Positions 39,096 through 46,913 of a stretch of 64,000 nt of DNA are shown one piece after another. Where the stretch lies: NCBI GenBank assembly GCA_029243385.1, contig JAQWSC010000001.1:45515-109514 (forward strand), read 5' to 3'. Under the pieces are notes generated by a model that worked only from the letters and a program-made list of their open reading frames with translations, was not told where the DNA came from and ran no database searches. The DNA comes from Flavobacteriaceae bacterium. Its GTDB lineage: Bacteria; Bacteroidota; Bacteroidia; Flavobacteriales; Flavobacteriaceae. Within the stretch, counting starts at the first letter, position 1. Every line of letters starts with the position of its first letter. A program made the translations under genes and the position numbers.

Positions 39096-40100
39096 ATGAG
39101 AAAAATCATATCATTATACATAGGGGCGTTATTTCTAACTATTCAGGCACTGAGTGCTCAAGAATATTTGTTAAATCAATCCCAAAACCTTCAGATGATA
39201 AATCCCAGTTATTACGGTTTTAACAGCCTGACTAAGGCTGGGGTTATTTACAACAATTTGTCATACGACACCCAAGAAAATATTGACACAAAAATTGCTT
39301 TTGGGAATATCAATTTTGAGAACTTGAATTTCAGCTTGGGGGTTGATGTGAACTCCTTTAAAATCAATTCTTACGGGTTAGAAATTAATCAAATCAACTT
39401 GTCGTATATATATAAAATCAATTTGAATTACGAAACCTATATACTTCCTGCTATATACTTAGGAATTGGATCGCAATCTATTGAAAGTTCCAAGCTGATT
39501 TTTGAAGATCAAATCAACTTAATCAGTGGATTTATCGCTTCACAATCGGACGACCCACTCGCACAAATTGACTTGAACAGCAACTATTTTGACTTGGGTG
39601 CATCGGTTATTGTTTACAACGAAAAATTTCTCGCAGGACTGTCGCTCAAACACTTAAATCAACCCGATATTTCTTACAACAATGAATCGGTTAAAAAAAG
39701 TTTGATGATTTCCGTTCAAGGAGCCTACGAATTTAATATCAACTATTACGAAAGAAGTTTTTTACCTCGATACTCTTATTTAATGCTGTATCTATCAGCT
39801 ACCTCTGCTGGAAGCTTGTTAAAAGCTTATGCGTCTCAGGAACTGCAATTGTCTAATTTCTCTATTGGATTTCATCAACAATTGAGTTCTCTCGAAGAAT
39901 TTTCATTTCTAAATGCAGGTGTAAACGCGGGAGTGAGTGCCGGAAACATTAATTTTAATGTAAGTTATAGTTTCCCGATGAAACAAGATCAAACGATCCT
40001 CCCTCCTAGCATGTTGGAATTGTCATTAACCTTTGATTTCAATCCCTTTATCAGAAATAACCGAGGTGACTTTAAGCGTTTGAAAACCGATAATTTTTAG
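39096..40100 (+). CDS. PorP/SprF-family type IX secretion protein
   Basis: A 334-residue outer-membrane beta-barrel-like protein. It begins with a signal peptide (to about TIQALSAQ) followed by the family block QNLQMINPSYYGFNSL; the remainder alternates hydrophobic beta-strand segments typical of a barrel. SprF-type proteins are needed to export or anchor the SprB-type adhesin encoded just upstream. Here only one base separates the two genes, so translation coupling and a dedicated partnership are likely. It ends 8 bp before the convergent PLP-enzyme gene. Confidence 0.9.
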   Translation: MRKIISLYIGALFLTIQALSAQEYLLNQSQNLQMINPSYYGFNSLTKAGVIYNNLSYDTQENIDTKIAFGNINFENLNFSLGVDVNSFKINSYGLEINQINLSYIYKINLNYETYILPAIYLGIGSQSIESSKLIFEDQINLISGFIASQSDDPLAQIDLNSNYFDLGASVIVYNEKFLAGLSLKHLNQPDISYNNESVKKSLMISVQGAYEFNINYYERSFLPRYSYLMLYLSATSAGSLLKAYASQELQLSNFSIGFHQQLSSLEEFSFLNAGVNAGVSAGNINFNVSYSFPMKQDQTILPPSMLELSLTFDFNPFIRNNRGDFKRLKTDNF

Positions 40101-40108
40101 AAGAACGA

Positions 40109-41086
40109 TTATAAAAATCCTTTTTCTTTCATCCAATCATCGTTGTACATTTTCCCTACGTATCGACTTCCAGAGTCGTGAATTAGCATCACTACAACAT
40201 CGTCTTTTGAAAAATGATGTTTGAGTTGAAGCAATCCTTTAACAGCTGCCCCACAAGAATTTCCTGCAAAGATCCCTTCTTCACGTGCTAGTTTACGCGT
40301 GAATACAGCCGCATCTTTATCGGTTACTTTTTCAAAACCGTCAATCAACGAAAAATCAACGTTTTCAGGAAGGATATCTTCCCCGATGCCTTCAGTGATG
40401 TAAGGGTAAATTTCTTTTTCGTCAAAAATACCCGTCTCGTGATATTTTTTAAAGACGGAACCGTAGGTATCAATTCCCCAAATTTTGATGTCGGGATTTT
40501 TTTCTTTTAAATACTTAGCCACTCCTGAAATAGTTCCACCAGTTCCTACGCCTACCACAAAATGAGTGATTTTACCATCGGTTTGTTCCCATATTTCGGG
40601 ACCGGTTTGTTCGTAATGCGCCACGGCATTGGACGGATTGTCGTATTGGTTAACATACCATGAATTGGGCGTTTCTTCAGCAATTCGTTTGGAAGTCGAG
40701 TAATACGAACGTGGATCATCGGGAGCAACATCGGTAGGACAAACGATTACCTCTGCCCCTACAGCTCTCAAAATATCAAACTTTTCTTTGGATTGTTTGT
40801 CTGTTGACACGCAAATTAATTTGTAGCCTTTAACAATCGCTGCCAATGCCAATCCCATTCCAGTATTTCCAGAAGTACCCTCAACAATGGTTCCTCCGGG
40901 TTGCAATCGTCCGTCAGCTTCGGCATCCTCCACCATTTTAAGAGCCATTCGATCCTTCGTTGAACTTCCTGGGTTAAAATATTCTACTTTGGCAAGTACC
41001 AAAGCATCGACCTCTTTTGTAATAGTATTGAGTTTGACTAATGGAGTGTTTCCAATGGTCTCTAAAATTGTATGGGCGTATTTCAT
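40109..41086 (-). CDS. Cystathionine beta-synthase / cysteine synthase-like PLP enzyme
   Basis: A 325-residue fold-type II PLP enzyme of sulfur amino acid metabolism. The PLP Lys lies in FNPGSSTKDRMALKM (about residue 44), the Asn-binding block is EGTSGNTGMGLALA (about 68), and the phosphate-binding loop is GVGTGGTISGVA (about 175). The C-terminal end, RYVGKMYNDDWMKEKGFL, resembles the end of the catalytic core of cystathionine beta-synthase rather than CysK. There is no regulatory CBS-domain pair, so whether it makes cystathionine or cysteine is open. Confidence 0.87.
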   Translation of the reverse strand: MKYAHTILETIGNTPLVKLNTITKEVDALVLAKVEYFNPGSSTKDRMALKMVEDAEADGRLQPGGTIVEGTSGNTGMGLALAAIVKGYKLICVSTDKQSKEKFDILRAVGAEVIVCPTDVAPDDPRSYYSTSKRIAEETPNSWYVNQYDNPSNAVAHYEQTGPEIWEQTDGKITHFVVGVGTGGTISGVAKYLKEKNPDIKIWGIDTYGSVFKKYHETGIFDEKEIYPYITEGIGEDILPENVDFSLIDGFEKVTDKDAAVFTRKLAREEGIFAGNSCGAAVKGLLQLKHHFSKDDVVVMLIHDSGSRYVGKMYNDDWMKEKGFL

Positions 41087-41102
41087 AAGTTCTAATTAGC
41101 AA

Positions 41103-41110
41103 CAAAAATA
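41103..41110 (-). promoter_or_regulatory. -7 box for the CBS-like gene
   Basis: On the minus strand TATTTTTG matches TAnnTTTG 16 bp before the ATG at 41086. There is no clear -33 TTG. Confidence 0.4.
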
Positions 41111-41164
41111 ATCGTTCGTCGAACTAAAAAAAATAAAATGATTGGTTTTTATGTGATATTTCTA

Positions 41165-42403
41165 TTATTGAAACCGCAACACCTTAACGGGCGCAATTTT
41201 GGTAATGATGTACGAAGGGATCAGCAACATAAGCATACAGAAAAATAAAGTGCCAATATTCAGCATGAGAATTGACATAAAATTAATATCCACAGGCACC
41301 TCAGCTACGTAATACGTATTGGGGTCCAATCCAATAATTCCTGTGGCTTGTTGCAAATACAACAAAGAGAGTCCAATCAAATTTCCCCAAAAAAGACCAA
41401 TGGAAATCAAATAAGCAGCGTTGTACAAAAACACCTTTCGGATGCTCCATTGCGAGCTTCCCAAAACGGTAAGCACCCCTATCATTTGGGTGCGTTCCAA
41501 AATCAAGACTAGCAATGCCGTAATCATATTGACACCCCCAACCAAAATCATGATGACTATAATGATTAAAATATTCATGTCAAACAATGCCAACCAACTG
41601 AAAATATCATAAAATTTCTCAGAAATATTCTGAACATCCAAAGTCGAAGGAGTTTGTTGATACAACGTTTGAGTAAGATTTTCTAAAGAATCAAAATCCG
41701 TTATAAACACCTCATAATTCCCATACGTATCTGCTTCCCATTGATTCATTGTTCGAATATGTTGAATGTCTCCCAGTATATAAGTGGCGTCAAATTCGGA
41801 AAAACCGGAACTATAAATACCGCTAACCACAAACGTTCGTTGGCTAGGAACAGCAGTCGTATCGTTCTTCATAAAATAGGTTTTGAAGCGATCTCCTACC
41901 GAAAGTAACAAGCGATTGGCGATAAACTCTGAAACAAGCACCTCTTTGGAAGCTATTGAATCTTGAATGGCGGGTATTTTTCCAGCTATCAAGTACTCCT
42001 CAAAGGTGTTCCAACGGTATTGATTGTCCACGCCCTTAAGAATGATTCCTTCAAAACTTTGTTTCGTTTTGATGATTCCCGCTTTTTTGGCAACTCCCTG
42101 AATATGGTCAACTCCTTCTATTTGAACCGGAAAAGATTCAATAATAAGGTCTTTTTGAATGGGATTCACCGACACTTCCGAAGTGTTATTATCGTAGGTA
42201 GCAATTGCAATTTGCCCGTGAAAAGCTGCGATCTTTTGGCGAATTTTTTGTTGAAGTCCTACACCAGTCGCCATCGAAATCATCATCATTACTATACCCA
42301 ACGAAATTGCAGCAATGGCAATTTTTATAATTGGCGCCGAAATACTACTTTTATACGACTTTGTAGCGACGATTCGTCGAGCGATAAAGGTTTCAAATTT
42401 CAA
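41165..42403 (-). CDS. FtsX-like ABC permease (LolC/LolE type)
   Basis: A 412-residue inner-membrane permease: one helix near residues 20-48, a large periplasmic domain (~50-265), then three helices (~275-305, ~325-350, ~375-402). The start block FIARRIVATKSYKSSISAPIIKIAIAAI and this topology match the lipoprotein-releasing permease group; it could help move lipoproteins or export another envelope substrate. The ATPase partner is not adjacent. The start is TTG at 42403, supported by family alignment. The divergent namZ gene begins only 6 bp away, so its promoter must lie inside namZ coding sequence. Confidence 0.85.
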   Translation of the reverse strand: MKFETFIARRIVATKSYKSSISAPIIKIAIAAISLGIVMMMISMATGVGLQQKIRQKIAAFHGQIAIATYDNNTSEVSVNPIQKDLIIESFPVQIEGVDHIQGVAKKAGIIKTKQSFEGIILKGVDNQYRWNTFEEYLIAGKIPAIQDSIASKEVLVSEFIANRLLLSVGDRFKTYFMKNDTTAVPSQRTFVVSGIYSSGFSEFDATYILGDIQHIRTMNQWEADTYGNYEVFITDFDSLENLTQTLYQQTPSTLDVQNISEKFYDIFSWLALFDMNILIIIVIMILVGGVNMITALLVLILERTQMIGVLTVLGSSQWSIRKVFLYNAAYLISIGLFWGNLIGLSLLYLQQATGIIGLDPNTYYVAEVPVDINFMSILMLNIGTLFFCMLMLLIPSYIITKIAPVKVLRFQ

Positions 42404-42409
42404 GATGCT

Positions 42410-43582
42410 ATGCTTTATTCAATTTTCAAAAATACCGTTTTTTTTCTTGGAATTTTCCTGTTTATGGCATGTTCAGCACAACCTCCTCAAAAACCCGTAT
42501 TGGGCATTGAACAAACAGCTGCCTATGTTCCTTTGATAAAAAACAAAAATATTGCCTTGGTAACCAATCAAACCGGCGTATTTACCAACATCCCTACCCA
42601 AACCCATTTGGTTGATTCCCTGCTGCAATTGGACATACGTTTGAAAAAAATATTTGCTCCTGAACACGGATTTCGTGGAATCGCTGATGCTGGAGAGCAT
42701 GTAAAGAACGGAATAGACCTAAGCACGGGATTGCCCATTGTGTCGCTTTACGGAAGCAATAAAAAACCAACAGACCAACAACTCGAGGGGATTGATCTTT
42801 TGATTTTTGACATTCAAGATGTAGGCGCACGCTTTTACACTTATATATCCACTTTGCATTATGTGCTGGAAGCCGCCACAGAAAACAACATCCCTGTATT
42901 GGTACTCGATCGTCCCAATCCCAACGGTCACTTCGTGGACGGCCCCGTGTTGGAAATGGATTGCCAAAGTTTTGTTGGCATGCATCCCGTTCCTATTGTG
43001 CACGGAATGACAATAGGTGAATACGCCCAAATGATTGTTGGCGAACAATGGATTGACACGTATAAAAACTGTGATTTGACAGTAATTCCCATAAAAAATT
43101 ACATGCATCAAACCCGCTATTCGTTACCAATAAAACCTTCTCCGAATTTGCCCAACGACCAAGCTATAAATCTGTACCCGAGTTTGTGTTTGCTGGAACC
43201 TACTCCTGTGAGCATCGGAAGAGGAACAACGTTTCCTTTTCAAGTTTATGGAATTCCACGATGGGAGAGTTCGTTTTCTTTTGTGCCAAAATCCATTTCA
43301 GGGGCGCGTTATCCAAAGTTTGAAAATCAAAAATGCTTCGGTAAAGACCTACGAGAAGCTTCATTTTTATCTAAAATTACATTGGAATGGCTGATAGACG
43401 CCTACCAACGGTATCCTGAAAAAGAAGCGTTTTTTTCATCCGGTTTTGATCGAATTGCAGGAACCAAACAACTGCAAGCGCAGATTAAGAACGGAATGAG
43501 CGCTTCAGATATTCGAGCCAGTTGGCAACCCAAACTCGAGCAATACAAAGTCATTCGAAAAAACTACTTATTGTACGACTAG
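42410..43582 (+). CDS. DUF1343 exo-beta-N-acetylmuramidase (NamZ family) lipoprotein
   Basis: Predicted peptidoglycan-recycling glycosidase that removes terminal N-acetylmuramic acid. The ATG at 42410 gives 390 residues beginning with a lipoprotein signal: a hydrophobic run then FLFMAC with the lipobox Cys (about residue 21). The open frame extends upstream into the opposite gene, but that part is antisense sequence. Family blocks are FAPEHGFRGIADAGEHV near 82, SLYGSNKKPT, DIQDVGARFYTYISTL near 133 and DRPNPNGHFVDGP near 164. It is probably anchored to a membrane facing the periplasm. Its stop overlaps that of the convergent YkgJ gene by 4 bp. Confidence 0.88.
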   Translation: MLYSIFKNTVFFLGIFLFMACSAQPPQKPVLGIEQTAAYVPLIKNKNIALVTNQTGVFTNIPTQTHLVDSLLQLDIRLKKIFAPEHGFRGIADAGEHVKNGIDLSTGLPIVSLYGSNKKPTDQQLEGIDLLIFDIQDVGARFYTYISTLHYVLEAATENNIPVLVLDRPNPNGHFVDGPVLEMDCQSFVGMHPVPIVHGMTIGEYAQMIVGEQWIDTYKNCDLTVIPIKNYMHQTRYSLPIKPSPNLPNDQAINLYPSLCLLEPTPVSIGRGTTFPFQVYGIPRWESSFSFVPKSISGARYPKFENQKCFGKDLREASFLSKITLEWLIDAYQRYPEKEAFFSSGFDRIAGTKQLQAQIKNGMSASDIRASWQPKLEQYKVIRKNYLLYD

Positions 43583-44076
43583 CGCAACGCAACGCGTGCT
43601 TTCATTTTTTCGACAATGTCAAATGCAGCAGGACAAACGGCTACGTTTTTAAGCGTTAATTCGGTAAGTTGATGGAATTTTTTACGATCCGTATGAGGAA
43701 ATTCACGACACGCCTTGGGTCGGACGTCATAAATACTACAGTGGTTGTCTGCTCCCAAAAACGAACAAGGAAGCTGTTGCAGTACTTGATGGTTGTCTTC
43801 GTCGGTAGTTAGGTATTGAGACTCAAAATCGTACAATGACATTTTGAGATACTTGGCAATTCGTTCCACATCCTTGGGCGTAAACATCGGCCCCGTTGTT
43901 TTGCAACAATTGGCACAAGTCAAGCAATCGGTGTTAGCAAACACCTCATCGTGGATGGCACCCACTTGCTCATCGAGTTTTTTGGGAACACGTTTTTTGA
44001 GACGCTGAAAGTATTTTTGAGTCTCTTTTTGCGTTTCTTTGGCGCGTTTGTGGAGTATATCAAGGGAAGTATTCAT
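43579..44076 (-). CDS. YkgJ-family Cys-cluster protein
   Basis: A 165-residue soluble protein with a metal-binding cysteine cluster: NTDCLTCANCC (residues ~49-59), a later LPCSFLGADNHCSIYDVRP (about 103-121), and KACREFPH. This is the YkgJ/zinc- or iron-chelating domain, whose function is unknown. The N-terminal 35 residues are Lys/Glu/Gln-rich and probably helical. It is 10 bp downstream of queE on the same strand and likely co-transcribed. Confidence 0.85.
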   Translation of the reverse strand: MNTSLDILHKRAKETQKETQKYFQRLKKRVPKKLDEQVGAIHDEVFANTDCLTCANCCKTTGPMFTPKDVERIAKYLKMSLYDFESQYLTTDEDNHQVLQQLPCSFLGADNHCSIYDVRPKACREFPHTDRKKFHQLTELTLKNVAVCPAAFDIVEKMKARVALR

Positions 44077-44086
44077 CTCAAAAAAA

Positions 44087-44719
44087 CTAAGGGATATTGA
44101 GATACTTATGCGTTTGTAAAGACACCCTCCATTGCGGATTTTTCATTACATAATCAACAATTAAGGGCATGACGGTTTCGCGTTTGCTCCATTCGGGTTG
44201 CAAGTACAATTTGCAATCGGCACTAACTTTAGCCGCCTGCTCTTCGGCAAATTGGAGATCATTTTGGTTATAAACAATTATTTTCAATTCATCGGCAAGC
44301 GGATAAATATCGGTAGTAGGTTTTTTTAATTTTTTAGGCGATAAACAAATCCAATCCCATTGCCCCGTAAGCGGATATGCCCCCGAAGTTTCGATATGGA
44401 TTTGCAATCCTTTATCTTTCAACGCATTTGTCAATGGTTCCATATTCCACGTCAAAGGTTCGCCGCCCGTAACCACGACCGTATCGGAGTATTTGGAGGC
44501 TTCAGTTACGATATCGGCAACAGCAGTAGGAGGATGCGTATCGGCATTCCAACTTTCTTTGACATCGCACCAATGACAACCCACATCACAACCGCCAATT
44601 CGAATAAAATAAGAAGCTGCTCCCTTGTGATAGCCTTCTCCTTGGATGGTATAAAACGCTTCCATTAGCGGAAGAGAAACTCCCAAAGAAACCAATTTGT
44701 GTTGGGTGGATGTTGTCAT
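44087..44719 (-). CDS. queE: 7-carboxy-7-deazaguanine synthase
   Basis: Radical SAM enzyme of queuosine/preQ0 synthesis that contracts carboxytetrahydropterin to 7-carboxy-7-deazaguanine. The 210-residue protein from ATG 44719 has EAFYTIQGEG near residue 20 and the cluster motif CDVGCHWC (CX3CX2C, about residues 43-50), then TGGEPL near 85. The frame is open 6 codons further upstream, but a promoter box (44724-44731) lies there, so that part is not translated. The box is 4 bp from the ATG, suggesting a near-leaderless mRNA. Confidence 0.93.
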   Translation of the reverse strand: MTTSTQHKLVSLGVSLPLMEAFYTIQGEGYHKGAASYFIRIGGCDVGCHWCDVKESWNADTHPPTAVADIVTEASKYSDTVVVTGGEPLTWNMEPLTNALKDKGLQIHIETSGAYPLTGQWDWICLSPKKLKKPTTDIYPLADELKIIVYNQNDLQFAEEQAAKVSADCKLYLQPEWSKRETVMPLIVDYVMKNPQWRVSLQTHKYLNIP

Positions 44720-44723
44720 GGGA

Positions 44724-44731
44724 CAAAGATA
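44724..44731 (-). promoter_or_regulatory. -7 box directly before queE
   Basis: On the minus strand TATCTTTG matches TAnnTTTG and ends 4 bp before the queE ATG. A TTG 14 bp upstream is a poor -33 match. It also rules out the longer queE frame. Confidence 0.5.
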
Positions 44732-44788
44732 ACGCATTCCCGATTCAAATCGATAATTAAATCACTATCGTATGTGAAGAAGAATGTC

Positions 44789-44796
44789 TATTTTTG
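44789..44796 (+). promoter_or_regulatory. -7 box for the small lipoprotein gene
   Basis: TATTTTTG matches TAnnTTTG and ends 17 bp before the ATG at 44814. It lies inside the longer open frame, supporting the shorter start. Confidence 0.45.
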
Positions 44797-44813
44797 AAAA
44801 ACAAACCATTAAC

Positions 44814-45362
44814 ATGAAATTACCTTTTATTACAATACTTTGTTTGGTATTGGCAAGTTGCACTAACAATTCCCAATTTTTAATTCAAAAAAATCAAGTA
44901 GGACCATTGACCGCAGCTACCAAAGTAGCGGCATTGGACTCGCTTTACGCCTCAGATTCTTTGGTAAGAAGAGTGGGCGAAGGCGACTATGTTCAGGCAG
45001 GAAACGACACTTATTTGTTGTATGACAATCAAGGCAATCCACTTTTGAGTTTGATTCCCAAACAGCAGTTTGACCCGCAAGAAACCATAGAAACCATTCA
45101 AATTATTGACAGTCGCTATACAACTGCTGAGGGATTGACATCGGCAAGTACTTTTGGAGAACTCAAAGCGGCACATCACATTTCATCCATTCAAAACACC
45201 ATCAAAAGCGTACTTGTTTTTGTAGATGAATTGGACATATATGTTACGATTGATAAAAAAGAACTGCCCCTTGAACTTCGCTACGAAACCGATCAAAAAA
45301 TTGAAGCCATTCACATTCCTGACGACGCCGTTATCAAGTCGTTTTTTGTAGGCTGGGAATAA
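44814..45362 (+). CDS. Hypothetical lipoprotein (182 aa)
   Basis: No family recognised. From ATG 44814 the protein begins with a short hydrophobic run and LVLASC lipobox (Cys about residue 16), indicating a lipoprotein. The rest is a soluble domain with mixed alpha/beta character, moderately acidic, with no Cys after the lipobox. The frame opens 10 codons earlier, but a promoter box lies in that stretch. It is followed 11 bp later by the VOC gene on the same strand. Function unknown. Confidence 0.75.
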   Translation: MKLPFITILCLVLASCTNNSQFLIQKNQVGPLTAATKVAALDSLYASDSLVRRVGEGDYVQAGNDTYLLYDNQGNPLLSLIPKQQFDPQETIETIQIIDSRYTTAEGLTSASTFGELKAAHHISSIQNTIKSVLVFVDELDIYVTIDKKELPLELRYETDQKIEAIHIPDDAVIKSFFVGWE

Positions 45363-45373
45363 TAAACTAAAAA

Positions 45374-45790
45374 ATGCTTTCACCGTTCCACTTAGCCATT
45401 CCCGTAAATGATCTGGAAAAAAACCGTCGTTTTTACCGCGATGTTTTGGGATGTCGTGAAGGTAGAAGCAGCGATCAATGGGTAGATTTTGATTTTTTTG
45501 GACACCAACTGGTGCTTCATTGTTCTGAGGATAGTTCGCCCAACCTCATCCACAACAATGTGGACAAACATGCCGTTCCCGTGCCTCATTTTGGAGTGGT
45601 GCTTTCTTGGGAAATTTTTCATGAGTTTGCCGATTCTTTGCAAAAAAAAGAAATCCATTTTATCATTGAACCTCACATTCGGTTTGAAGGAATGATAGGT
45701 GAACAGGCGACGCTGTTTTTTAAAGACCCTTCCGGAAATGCCTTGGAATTCAAATCCTTCAAAGACCCATCCCAACTGTTTGCCAACTAG
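45374..45790 (+). CDS. VOC (glyoxalase/dioxygenase-fold) protein
   Basis: A 138-residue vicinal-oxygen-chelate protein with two beta-alpha-beta-beta-beta units. Possible metal ligands are His in FHLAIPVND (about residue 6), His in GHQLVLH (about 50), His in PHFGVVLS (about 75) and Glu in NALEFKSF (about 126). This matches the single-domain glyoxalase/extradiol layout, but the substrate is unknown. It probably forms a dimer. Its stop is 8 bp before the left junction of a probable cassette; without that insertion it would be convergent with folD at about 9 bp. Confidence 0.85.
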   Translation: MLSPFHLAIPVNDLEKNRRFYRDVLGCREGRSSDQWVDFDFFGHQLVLHCSEDSSPNLIHNNVDKHAVPVPHFGVVLSWEIFHEFADSLQKKEIHFIIEPHIRFEGMIGEQATLFFKDPSGNALEFKSFKDPSQLFAN

Positions 45791-45797
45791 ACTGCTT

Positions 45798-45805
45798 CGT
45801 TATCC
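45798..45805. repeat. Left junction repeat CGTTATCC
   Basis: CGTTATCC recurs at 46906-46913, right after the structured tail of the DUF4145 unit. The pair brackets about 1.1 kb that separates two otherwise closely convergent genes. Cassette recombination at G/TT would leave such a repeat. Confidence 0.5.
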
Positions 45806-45865
45806 ATCGTATTCTTTTTTTTGTTAACTTAGCGGTAGAAACGCACCCAAATCGATTCTACAACC

Positions 45866-46045
45866 ATGAGAAACCTACGACTCATAACCGATACATTTCG
45901 ATATCCAACGATTTTTAAAACAGCCTTTGTTGTTGATAATGCCTGTTATCTAAAAAAATCTCTTGCAAATAATAAATGGTCTCATGACTCTATAACAGTG
46001 AACCAAAACATTGAAGATCAATATATTACAAATATAAAAACGTAA
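45866..46045 (+). CDS. Small unknown frame in the cassette (59 aa)
   Basis: An ATG frame of 59 codons beginning MRNLRLITDTFRYPTIFK. No family recognised, no signal peptide or membrane segment. It may be a real small gene, a cassette-borne leader frame, or chance. It is the only reading frame in the 318 bp between the VOC gene and the DUF4145 gene. The rest of that stretch holds a T-rich run near 45812-45822 and an AT-rich tract (46046-46107), with no clear promoter. Confidence 0.3.
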   Translation: MRNLRLITDTFRYPTIFKTAFVVDNACYLKKSLANNKWSHDSITVNQNIEDQYITNIKT

Positions 46046-46107
46046 AAATATATATAAAAAATAAACGCAACAGTGCGATTATTTACAAGTTAGCAAAAAT
46101 GTAAAAA

Positions 46108-46776
46108 ATGACCTTAGGACATAATACAAACCAAGCACTTTTTGATGAAACTTTTAATCTTGATTGTCCACATTGCGGGAAATCAACTAACCTAATATTA
46201 GTTTCGCCACCTGATTATAAAACTTTAAAAAGATTTCGACCAGATAAGGTAGGTTTTGGATTTCAATGTGCTTCTTGTTCTGAGCCAATATTTCTCAAAT
46301 TTGAAATACAGTCACATACGAACACTTCTGTCAATTTTTACAGCGAGCCAGAAATTATTGAAAGACCAACTATTGAATTTGAATTTGAGTTCATTCCTGA
46401 AAATGTAGTTTCAGATTTTAAAGAAGCACTAAATTGCTATTCTATTTCGTCACTTAATGCCTTTGCAGCAATGTGCAGAAGAACAATACAATCAAGTGCA
46501 GCAGAAATTGGAGCAAAAGGAAAAAGTAAAGTTCAAAATCAGCTAAACGAGATGAAAGAAATGGCTGATATAGATGAGGAAACATTTGAAATTTTAAAAC
46601 AAATCATAATTGACGGGCACGATGGAGCTCATCCTGATTTACCAAATTTATCACAAGAAAGAGCGGAAATATTACTGGAATTGATTAAAGATGTTATGTA
46701 CCAGCTTTTTGTTAGAAAAGGAAAATTAAAAAAAGCAGCAGATTTAAGAAAACAACAAATTAATAAAACTGAATAA
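46108..46776 (+). CDS. DUF4145-like zinc-ribbon protein
   Basis: A 222-residue protein with a zinc-ribbon pair, CPHCGK (about residue 20) and CASCSE (about 55), and a helical C-terminal domain containing ALNCYSISSLNAFAAMCRRTIQ (about 110) and DGHDGAHPDLPNL (about 172). This layout fits DUF4145, a domain often found in defence islands and on mobile DNA, but its function here is not known. It is AT-rich compared with the flanking genes and is followed immediately by the attC-like structure, consistent with a cassette cargo. Confidence 0.7.
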   Translation: MTLGHNTNQALFDETFNLDCPHCGKSTNLILVSPPDYKTLKRFRPDKVGFGFQCASCSEPIFLKFEIQSHTNTSVNFYSEPEIIERPTIEFEFEFIPENVVSDFKEALNCYSISSLNAFAAMCRRTIQSSAAEIGAKGKSKVQNQLNEMKEMADIDEETFEILKQIIIDGHDGAHPDLPNLSQERAEILLELIKDVMYQLFVRKGKLKKAADLRKQQINKTE

Positions 46777-46784
46777 CACTTTTG

Positions 46785-46913
46785 CTAACAATGGCTATAA
46801 GTAATTGCTTGTTCTCGCCTACTTCTGAAAATCCTCGCGGATTTTCAGTTTGGTGTGTACTTGCAAAGTTAAGTGCTAACCCACGCAACTACTCATAGCC
46901 GAGACCGTTATCC
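46785..46913 (+). repeat. attC-like structured element
   Basis: Outer arms GGCTATAAGTAATTGC (46793-46808) and GCAACTACTCATAGCC (46885-46900) pair at 14 of 16 positions. They are bracketed by GCTAAC on the left and GTTATCC on the right, which pair across AAC/GTT. Inside is a perfect 10-bp hairpin, CTGAAAATCC TCGC GGATTTTCAG (46825-46848), and a second GTGCTAAC at 46873-46880. The size (about 129 bp) and position right after a gene fit a cassette recombination site, with non-canonical core sequences. The right core overlaps the folD stop codon. Confidence 0.5.
46906..46913. repeat. Right junction repeat CGTTATCC
   Basis: Second copy of the left junction sequence, here ending the attC-like element and covering the folD stop codon (46908-46910). 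Confidence 0.5.

Larger units (their letters stand above)
45799..46906 (+). mobile_element. Probable integron-like gene cassette carrying a DUF4145 gene
   Basis: The segment lies between two CGTTATCC copies and separates the VOC and folD genes, which would otherwise be about 9 bp apart and convergent. It holds a small 59-codon frame, the DUF4145 gene, and a 3' structured element with imperfect inverted arms in the same orientation as the gene, the layout of a gene cassette with attC. It is visibly more AT-rich than its neighbours. No integrase is present in the window, and the core sites do not fit the canonical GTTRRRY, so this is a hypothesis. Confidence 0.5.

Noticed and set aside
41114..41124. 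GTTCGTCGAAC palindrome before the CBS-like gene
   Set aside because: Only 5-bp arms; easily found by chance, with no other support.
41963..42409. Upstream extension of the NamZ frame by 149 codons
   Set aside because: The extension is the antisense of the LolE-like permease and lacks similarity; the lipoprotein signal begins at 42410.
44784..44813. Longer start of the small lipoprotein
   Set aside because: A TAnnTTTG box lies within it and the lipobox geometry fits the 44814 start.
46785..46913. Simple terminator for the DUF4145 gene
   Set aside because: The inner hairpin has no T-run after it and is enclosed by long arms, and junction repeats flank the unit, so a recombination site fits better.
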